Part shown: positions 57,646 to 64,000 of the stretch, piece after piece
Layout: each line of letters opens with the position of its first letter
How positions within the stretch are numbered: the stretch's first letter is position 1
Origin: Pleurocapsaceae cyanobacterium CSU_1_1
GTDB taxonomy: Bacteria; Cyanobacteriota; Cyanobacteriia; Cyanobacteriales; Xenococcaceae
DNA length: 64,000 bases
Direction of reading: 5' to 3'
NCBI GenBank assembly: GCA_012034765.1
Contig: JAAUOU010000002.1
Coordinates: 1-64,000, forward strand
The notes under the pieces: model-generated
Databases searched by the model: none
What the model was told of the DNA's origin: nothing
Seen by the model: only the letters and a program-made list of their open reading frames with translations
Program-made: the position numbers and the translations under genes

Positions 57646-58764
57646 TCAAATATTTTCTTTCATCACCAAATTATTGCGATGCACTACGGTATCTACGCTG
57701 TCGTAACCTAAAATTTCGGCAATCTTGGTTGAGTGATACCCTTTAATTTGTTCAATTTCACTATTGTTATAGTTAACCAAACCTCGACCTAACTCAACAC
57801 CCTCTTGGTTACATAGCTGCACGGCATCGGTAGCCGAAAATTCTCCTTCAACCGCCACAATTCCCGCAGGAAGCAATGATTTTCCTTGACTAGTAATGGC
57901 TTTTACTGCACCACTGTCTAAATACAGCTTACCCATCGGAATCAAGCCATAGCTAATCCAGCGTTTGCGCGCATTATCAGTCTGGGGTTGGGGTTCAAAT
58001 TGAGTTCCTAAATCTTTGCCTTGCAAAATATCTAAAATATTTTGTGGTCGTTTTCCTTGAGTGATAACAGTTCTAACTCCTGTACTAGTGGCAATTCTGG
58101 CTGCTGCCAGCTTGGTTGCCATCCCCCCTGTACCCCACTGTGAGCCGCTAGCTCCTGCCTCAACCTGAAGTTGATTAAACTCATTGCTACTCACCAGTTT
58201 GATTGGTTGAGCATGGGCAACAGTTTTAGGATCGGCAGAATACATACGATCTACATCAGTTAAGAGAAATAACCAATCTGCTTGAACTAAGCTCGCAACT
58301 AAAGCTGAAAGGGTATCGTTATCACCAAATTTCAATTCATCTACCGCCACGGTATCGTTTTCGTTGACGATGGGAATTACTCCTAGGTCTAGTAGTTCTC
58401 CAAAAGTGTTGGCAACATTGACGTAGGTGTTGCGTTCGACTAATTCTCGCCTGGTTAACAAGATTTGAGCGATCGCCTGTTGTAAATTACTGAATAGATC
58501 ATCGTAGATGCGCATCAAACGTCCTTGTCCTACTGCTGCTACAGCCTGTTTTAAAGCCATTTTGCGCGGTCTTTCCAGCAAGTTTAGTCTAGCGCAGCCT
58601 ATACCCACAGCACCAGAGGAAACTAAGACTACCCTGTGTCCCTGAGAGCGTAAATGACTTAGCGTTTCTACCAAAGAAGCGATAGTAGCGATCGCAATTT
58701 GCCCTGTCGGCTGCGTCAGGCTAGAAGTGCCAATTTTTACTACTATAGTTTGGAAGTTACTCAT
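57646..58764 (-). CDS. proB: Glutamate 5-kinase
   Basis: 372 residues; the first enzyme of proline synthesis. The kinase domain opens with [10 protein letters not shown] and includes [40 protein letters not shown] and the [15 protein letters not shown] segment. A C-terminal PUA domain (about 278-372, [20 protein letters not shown]) is present, as in most bacterial ProB. proA is not adjacent. Confidence 0.96.
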   Translation of the reverse strand: MSNFQTIVVKIGTSSLTQPTGQIAIATIASLVETLSHLRSQGHRVVLVSSGAVGIGCARLNLLERPRKMALKQAVAAVGQGRLMRIYDDLFSNLQQAIAQILLTRRELVERNTYVNVANTFGELLDLGVIPIVNENDTVAVDELKFGDNDTLSALVASLVQADWLFLLTDVDRMYSADPKTVAHAQPIKLVSSNEFNQLQVEAGASGSQWGTGGMATKLAAARIATSTGVRTVITQGKRPQNILDILQGKDLGTQFEPQPQTDNARKRWISYGLIPMGKLYLDSGAVKAITSQGKSLLPAGIVAVEGEFSATDAVQLCNQEGVELGRGLVNYNNSEIEQIKGYHSTKIAEILGYDSVDTVVHRNNLVMKENI

Positions 58765-58965
58765 TAACTAAATGTTACTTACTCCATACAGAATCAGGGT
58801 TTGCTATGCTCGATCTACATTAACTCAATTCTTAACCTACATCTGAAGCGTTATTGGTGCTTTATGCTACCAGTATGAATCAGAAAATTAAATAATCTAA
58901 AACTAGATTAAAGTCTTTTGGACTAATTTTTTGAGAAATTTATTGATTGTGAGAGTAGCGATCCT

Positions 58966-60213
58966 GTGACCGATATTAAGCCAGAATCAGATCAATCCTT
59001 GGTTACAACAATACTGGAACAGGGACTCAAGGCAGCACAGCAGCAAAATTGGCTAGAAGTTAGCAATCAGCTAAAACAACTACCGCAAAGTAAATCTGAC
59101 TATCATAGTAATCAATTTCTGGTAAATTCAGCAGATTGGCAGACAGTCTTTGATGTTGCTTTAGAAATGTTAATTAAAGCAGATTTTCAGCATAAATGGG
59201 AGATTACTAAGCTTTTTCCTCTCTTAGGAGACAAAATAATTATTCCTCTCAGTGCTTTAGCTTTAGATGAAACAGTAGAAGCAGAAGTGCGCTGGTTTAT
59301 CTGCCAAATTCTGGGAAATTTTGCCGAACAGTCGGTTGTCCTAACTCTGGTGCAGCTACTCCAGCAATCTACCGATCATGAATTAATTACCATCGCTGGT
59401 AAAACTTTAGTCAAAATTGGCGATCGCGCTATTGATGCTTTAGTAGAGCTATTATCTCAGCCAAAATATCGTCTCTTGGCAACTAAAGCTTTATCCTACA
59501 TTCGCACTGTCTCTACTATTACCCCCTTGTTAGCTATCACCACCTACGAGGATGCCGAATTACGCGCCATTGCCATTAATGCTTTAGGTAGCTTCCACGA
59601 TCGCCGTGTACCACCTGTATTGATTACAGCCTTACAAGATCCAGCCAGCACGGTTAGAAAAGAAGCAGCGATCGCTCTAGGTTTTCGCCCCGATCTTTGC
59701 CAAGAAATAAATTTAGTCGAACATCTGCAACCTTTACTTTATGATTTGAACCTAGAAGTTTGTAGCCAAGCAGCCATTTCTTTGGGCAGAATGCAGCAGC
59801 CAACCGCGAATGCTGTTCTATTTGAAGTTTTGCAAGCCAACACTACGCCAATGAGTCTTAAGCTGGATTTAGTCAAAGCTTTAGGGTGGAGTCAACTTAG
59901 TTCGGGCATCGTTTATCTCGAACAGGCTTTAAGCAACCCTAGCGAGTTAATTGTGCAGGAAATCATTCTAGTTTTGGGGCGAATAAGTACACCAGAACTA
60001 AAACATCAATCAGTTCAAGTACTAATCAACTTGTGGCAACTGCGACAATCATTACCAGTATCCAGCAGACAAACTCTTGCCACCTCTTTGGGAGAATTGC
60101 GCGATCGCTCTGCCATCCCAGTCTTACAAGAGCTTGCCCAAGATAGCGATCGCAAAGTCCAACTTCATGTCCTAGCCGCCTTAAAGAAACTAGCCATCAA
60201 CAATGAGCAGTAA
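58966..60213 (+). CDS. HEAT-repeat protein (PBS-lyase HEAT type)
   Basis: 415 residues from a GTG. About seven helical repeats of 30-35 residues run from about residue 85 to the end, e.g. ELRAIAINALGSFHDRRVPP and STVRKEAAIALGFRPD, then EVCSQAAISLGRMQQPTANA. This is the PBS-lyase-type HEAT repeat common in cyanobacteria, where related proteins act as bilin lyases or as scaffolds. No bilin-lyase family mark is seen and no phycobiliprotein gene is nearby, so a scaffold role is as likely. Confidence 0.82.
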   Translation: MTDIKPESDQSLVTTILEQGLKAAQQQNWLEVSNQLKQLPQSKSDYHSNQFLVNSADWQTVFDVALEMLIKADFQHKWEITKLFPLLGDKIIIPLSALALDETVEAEVRWFICQILGNFAEQSVVLTLVQLLQQSTDHELITIAGKTLVKIGDRAIDALVELLSQPKYRLLATKALSYIRTVSTITPLLAITTYEDAELRAIAINALGSFHDRRVPPVLITALQDPASTVRKEAAIALGFRPDLCQEINLVEHLQPLLYDLNLEVCSQAAISLGRMQQPTANAVLFEVLQANTTPMSLKLDLVKALGWSQLSSGIVYLEQALSNPSELIVQEIILVLGRISTPELKHQSVQVLINLWQLRQSLPVSSRQTLATSLGELRDRSAIPVLQELAQDSDRKVQLHVLAALKKLAINNEQ

Positions 60214-60307
60214 TTAGTGATGGTCGGTTGTCTTTGTGGTAATTATTACTAGCTTTTTTTTAGTAACCACTGCATAATGTTATGGTTATATTTTTTTTAC
60301 GGTGTGC

Positions 60308-61587
60308 ATGGCAAAGACTAAATTAGCTGCTGACGAAAAGGTTACAGTCCTAGAAGCTGCTCAAATTTTAGATGTTTCTCCTGACACTATACGTAGATGG
60401 GAAAAGAAAAAACTGATTAGAGCTAAACGTTCCGAAAACAACTATAGATTATTCGACCTTGAGGAACTATGGCGTATTCAAAATAAATATCTAGGATTGG
60501 GAAATAAGGTAGAGTTTAAAGTTCTCAAAAGCAAAAAAACTAAATTCAATGTCATCGAATTATTCTCTGGCTGTGGTGGCATGGCTTTAGGCTTTGAGAA
60601 TGCTGGGTTGACAACGAAGCTGCTGGTTGAAATTGATAAAAACAGCGTTAACACCCTTAAAGAAAATCGCTCCCACTGGAAAGTTGAACATCAAGACATA
60701 GCTCAAGTTGATTTCACGCCTTATAACGGCAAGATTGATGTTGTCGCGGGTGGACCACCATGTCAAGCCTTTAGCTATGCAGGATATAGTAAAGGTTTTG
60801 AAGATACTAGAGGAACTCTATTTTTTGAATTAGCTCGATGCGTAAAAGAAGTACAGCCAAAGGTAACACTTGTTGAAAATGTTCGAGGTCTGATTCGGCA
60901 CGATGAGGGAAGAACTTTATCTACTATGCTGCGAACCTTAGAAAATTTGGGATATAGACCTGTTTATAGATTACTTAGAGCGCAATTCCTAGATGTACCA
61001 CAAAAACGCGAAAGGGTAGTTATTATAGCGGTCAGAAAAGATTTAGACATACCTGCGTTGTTTCCCAAAGAGAAAGATTACACTGTCTCTATTAGAGAGG
61101 CATTAAAGATTGTCCTGAGAGTAACGGAGCTACTTATCCTAAACGCAAAGGAGAAATTCTTAAGTTAGTTCCAGCAGGAGGTTATTGGCGAGATCTACCG
61201 ATGGATATTCAGAAAGAATATATGAAAAGAAGTTTTTACTTGGGTGGTGGTAAAACTGGTATGGCTAGGAGACTATCATGGGATGAACCTTCGCTAACTC
61301 TTACCTGTAGTCCTGCTCAAAAACAGACTGAGCGGTGTCACCCTGAAGAAACAAGACCACTAACAGTAAGAGAATATGCAAGAATTCAAAGTTTTCCCGA
61401 TGATTGGCAATTTACAGGTTCTTTAGCATCACAGTATAGACAAATAGGTAATGCTGTTCCCGTTAATTTGGCTTATCACATTGGAAAATGTTTGATTGCA
61501 ATGCTGGAGAGAAAAATTGATTCGGAAAATATGATGATTGAAAAAATTGAAAAAGCAGAAAAAATTCAATTATCTCTACCACTATAA
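60308..61587 (+). CDS. DNA cytosine-5 methyltransferase with N-terminal MerR-type HTH; frame broken near 61106
   Basis: Repaired length about 426 residues. Residues about 12-50 (VLEAAQILDVSPDTIRRWEK) form a MerR/excisionase HTH. The methyltransferase follows: motif I VIELFSGCGGMALGFENAG, motif IV GGPPCQAFSYAGY with the catalytic Cys, motif VI LVENVRGL, motif VIII QKRERVVIIAV, and motif X GNAVPVNLAYHIG. The frame fails at GCATTAAAGATTG; one more A gives ALKDCPESNGATYPKRKGEI, which continues into the second frame. The ATG at 60308 is chosen over a GTG two codons earlier. With the endonuclease gene it forms a type II restriction-modification system; the HTH may also control its own promoter. Confidence 0.9.
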
Positions 61588-61616
61588 TGATTAAGATTAC
61601 TAAAAAAAAACTTAAT

Positions 61617-62522
61617 CTAATTTTCTTCTTCGTCCAAAGGTAATAATAATTGAACTTCTTCGGGCGATTGGCTTTTCATAAACTCTGAAATTTTATCTTT
61701 AAGTTCATCTCCAACTTCTTCAAAAATTTTTAATAGCTCGGGAAATACATCCTCACCAGCAAATTCTTCCCATAACTTTTCTTGTACTAATAGTTCTTCT
61801 TTAACGTCACAAACTCCAGAAGTCCAGCGAGAATATTCTTTAGGATAATATGGATTATAAGGTATACCAATACAGGTTTTTATATTGGCATTAGGGTTTT
61901 GACTAAAACGTAATGCACACCAGCGAAGCATTTTCCTTCTGAGAGATTTAAATTCTTTAAGATTAGGTTTAACAGTAGTTATATCCACATATAGTTCTAC
62001 ACCATTCGGTTTAATAACAAAAACATCGACACGTTTATCTTGATCTATATTTGTTGCTCCAGACTGAATACTATTCCTAATTAGAGTTATTTCATTTTGT
62101 TTATTAGGCTTTCTTCTTTTGGTTTCTATTTCTGAACAAATCTGATTTATTAAAGCTTCGGTCTTATCATCTATCTGACCAAATAAATCGTATTGCGTCT
62201 TTACCTGATAGCCAGCTCCTTCAGCTAATATTTTAGCAATTTGCTCATACAAAGACATTCCAAAAGAAGTATATAGAGACTGCATTATAGATGCAATAAC
62301 TACTGTTTCCTTGGTGAAAATTGCCTCGAAAAAAGGTTTATATTCTGATTCAGAAGTATATTTTTTTATCTTGTCATTAATCTTACTGGCTATTAGGTTT
62401 TTAATCTGAAGCCTAGTATTTTTATTCACGTTTGTAATTTTATAGAGTTCACACTGTTGTAACCATAAACTTATTGGATGTCTAGAGCTTAAGTGGATTT
62501 TGGCGAAGTAGCGATCGCCCAA
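61617..62522 (-). CDS. TdeIII-like type II restriction endonuclease
   Basis: 301 residues. The stretch SLYEQIAKILAEGAGYQVKT, ALINQICSEIETKRRKPNKQ and ELYVDITTVKPNLKEF with KRVDVFVIKP just ahead are the marks of the TdeIII group (GGNCC-type specificity in the characterised member); the PD-(D/E)XK acids are probably in RVDVFV and LYVDITTVK. The specificity here is inferred only. It ends 29 nt from the methyltransferase stop, convergent with it. The ATG start gives a HIP1-containing N-terminus; an in-frame GTG at about residue 33 (MNKNTRLQIKNL) is an alternative. Confidence 0.85.
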   Translation of the reverse strand: MGDRYFAKIHLSSRHPISLWLQQCELYKITNVNKNTRLQIKNLIASKINDKIKKYTSESEYKPFFEAIFTKETVVIASIMQSLYTSFGMSLYEQIAKILAEGAGYQVKTQYDLFGQIDDKTEALINQICSEIETKRRKPNKQNEITLIRNSIQSGATNIDQDKRVDVFVIKPNGVELYVDITTVKPNLKEFKSLRRKMLRWCALRFSQNPNANIKTCIGIPYNPYYPKEYSRWTSGVCDVKEELLVQEKLWEEFAGEDVFPELLKIFEEVGDELKDKISEFMKSQSPEEVQLLLPLDEEEN

Positions 62523-62579
62523 CTTCAGAGTTCAAGCTGATATCTTTAGCCGAATTTAATTTGTCGCCTCTAGAACCAC

Positions 62580-62601
62580 AAAAAAGCCCACCTTAGTGAG
62601 C
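62580..62601 (-). terminator. Likely terminator of ndhB
   Basis: On the minus strand GCTCAC / GTGGGC (one G-T pair) with a 4-nt loop is followed by six T, 26 nt beyond the ndhB stop. Confidence 0.6.
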
Positions 62602-62626
62602 CTAATTCAATTCTTATTTTTGCTAT

Positions 62627-64000
62627 TTACTTATTAATTAAGTCTTCAATTGAGGAAACTTGAATTGTAGTTTTAGGTATTTCTTGAGTAATTACAGTCG
62701 ACTGTAGAATCGGCGTACTGGCAACAGAACTAGCACTTAAAGTAAATAGGGGATTGGATAAAATTCCAGCAAGAGAAGTAATAATTGCTGAAGCGACAAT
62801 CCCTACCTGAAGAGGACGCATTCCTGGAAGCTTCCAGTTGATTTTGGGGTAATTTTTGACAGATTCGGACATTTCTTGGGGTTCTTTGACTACCATCATC
62901 TTCACTACCCGAATGTAGTAGTAAATTGAGATAACGCTGGTGATTAAGCCGAGCAATACTAGTCCATATAGTCCAGCCTGCCAACCTGCCCAGAAAAGGT
63001 AGATTTTACCGAAGAAGCCTGCCATGGGGGGAATACCACCCAGGGAAAGCAAACAGATACTTAAGCACAGGGTAAGGAGGGGATCTTTTTGATATAAACC
63101 TGCATATTCACTAATTTGATCTGTTCCCGTCCGTAGAGAGAAGAGAATGATACAGCTAAACGCCCCTAAATTCATAAATAGGTAGATGAACAGATAGAAG
63201 ATCATGCTGGAATAGCCATTATCTGTTCCTGCTATTAAACCAATCATCACAAAGCCAGCTTGGGCGATGGAAGAGTAGGCTAACATGCGCTTAATACTGG
63301 TTTGGGCTAAGGCCACCACGTTCCCCAACACCATACTGAGAATTGCGAGAGCGGTAAAGATAAAGTGCCACTGTTCGGTAAGAGAACCAAAAGCAGTGGT
63401 CAAAAGACGAATTGCTAGGGCAAAACCCGCAGCTTTTGAACCAACAGAGAGGAAAGCAACTACAGGAGTGGGAGAACCTTCGTAAACATCTGGTGTCCAC
63501 TGATGGAAAGGAACGGCAGAGATTTTAAAGGCAATACCCGCAATGATAAATACCAAAGAGATAGCTAAACCAAGGGACTGTATGCCATTGATTGCCGTAA
63601 TTTTAGCGGAGATACTATTAAGATTTGTTTCTCCTCCCGACAAACCGTAAAGTAAGGACATGCCATACAGGAAGATTGCCGAGCTAGAAGCCCCAATTAA
63701 GAGATACTTAAGAGCAGCTTCATTGGAACGGGGATCTCGCTTCATGTAGCCCGTCATTAAGTAGGAAGAGATACTCAACATCTCTAAGGAGATAAACACC
63801 ATAGTAAGCTCATTTGCTCCACAGAGGAACATACCTCCAAGGGTAGCGGTAAGCATAATGGCGATAAATTCTGCCAAAGATGTTCCTGACTGCTGAATAT
63901 AGTGAATAGACATCAAAATCGTCACCAGCGCCGAAAGAGCAACTATGCCCCGAAAGACAATGCTAAGATTATCTCCATTAAATGAACCTAGAAAAGCGAT
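62627..64000 (-). CDS. ndhB: NAD(P)H dehydrogenase (NDH-1) subunit NdhB, N-terminus beyond the window
   Basis: 458 codons are present, open to the window edge; the usual protein has about 520. It is a proton-pumping antiporter-like subunit of the NDH-1 complex in the thylakoid, used in cyclic electron flow, respiration and CO2 uptake. It has many membrane spans. The start of the visible part reads [20 protein letters not shown], then [20 protein letters not shown] and [20 protein letters not shown] (the typical antiporter motif). The first ATG inside the window is not the true start. Confidence 0.97.
   Translation of the reverse strand: MAFLGSFNGDNLSIVFRGIVALSALVTILMSIHYIQQSGTSLAEFIAIMLTATLGGMFLCGANELTMVFISLEMLSISSYLMTGYMKRDPRSNEAALKYLLIGASSSAIFLYGMSLLYGLSGGETNLNSISAKITAINGIQSLGLAISLVFIIAGIAFKISAVPFHQWTPDVYEGSPTPVVAFLSVGSKAAGFALAIRLLTTAFGSLTEQWHFIFTALAILSMVLGNVVALAQTSIKRMLAYSSIAQAGFVMIGLIAGTDNGYSSMIFYLFIYLFMNLGAFSCIILFSLRTGTDQISEYAGLYQKDPLLTLCLSICLLSLGGIPPMAGFFGKIYLFWAGWQAGLYGLVLLGLITSVISIYYYIRVVKMMVVKEPQEMSESVKNYPKINWKLPGMRPLQVGIVASAIITSLAGILSNPLFTLSASSVASTPILQSTVITQEIPKTTIQVSSIEDLINK

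Noticed and set aside
1-64000. CRISPR array, rRNA operon, tmRNA, prophage or integrase gene
   Set aside because: No regular spaced repeats, no rRNA or tmRNA sequence and no phage or integrase genes were seen in the window.

Overview
The window is a chromosome segment of a cyanobacterium. It carries psaA/psaB, psbD, ndhB, crr7, sipA, a Tic20-like gene, a SelO gene and a fused pyrF-pyrE. The HIP1 octamer GCGATCGC is scattered through genes and spacers, as is usual in this phylum. The AT-rich, loosely packed layout with long spacers suggests a large-genome unicellular or pleurocapsalean lineage, but that placement is inference.

Layout. 1-2160 is an accessory patch: a transposase tail, an Mrr-like nuclease with an overlapping small gene, and an alpha/beta-hydrolase gene flanked by two attC-like sites, which looks like an integron-type cassette without a visible integrase. 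2302-3153 is a stress protein. 3292-8024 holds psaA-psaB on the minus strand. 8457-17430 holds a lipoprotein, serA, prmA, map, a repetitive acidic protein and grxC. 17564-23913 has conserved cyanobacterial small genes, prfB with its programmed frameshift, sipA, selO and crr7, with degraded gene remnants between them. 24003-27691 encodes exported proteins (CHAT protease-like, putative beta-barrel, COP23). 27878-34968 holds ubiD, secA, rpsF, an FAH-family enzyme and Tic20. 35076-35444 is a small Cys-rich protein gene interrupted in frame by a palindromic repeat. 35722-41911 holds glyA, a WecA-like gene, cinA, an NblR-like regulator and nadK. 42179-43237 is a psbD copy without psbC. 43504-53473 holds an ABC ATPase, tRNA-Glu, an amylosucrase, queE, a MOSC protein, the pyrF-pyrE fusion, a higA orphan and an HpnA-like epimerase. 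53680-60213 holds mnmG, an Spx/ArsC-like gene, a hydrolase, proB and a HEAT-repeat protein. 60308-62522 is a type II restriction-modification system (HTH-fused m5C methyltransferase and a TdeIII-like endonuclease). ndhB runs off the right edge.

Sequence quality. At least nine single-base frame disruptions are visible in otherwise intact genes: psaB twice, a 72-codon gene twice, and the acidic protein, ubiD, amylosucrase, Spx-like and methyltransferase genes once each. Most are one missing base in a short homopolymer. PsaB cannot be dispensable in a photosynthetic cell, so uncorrected sequencing indels are the simplest explanation; these genes are annotated at their full repaired extent. The prfB frameshift is different: it is the conserved regulatory one.

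Most interesting items: the attC-flanked cassette, the palindromic repeat that has become part of two proteins, the divergent monocistronic D2 gene (Phe in place of the usual Trp191), the secreted CHAT/beta-barrel pair, and the Mrr-like nuclease with its overlapping partner.
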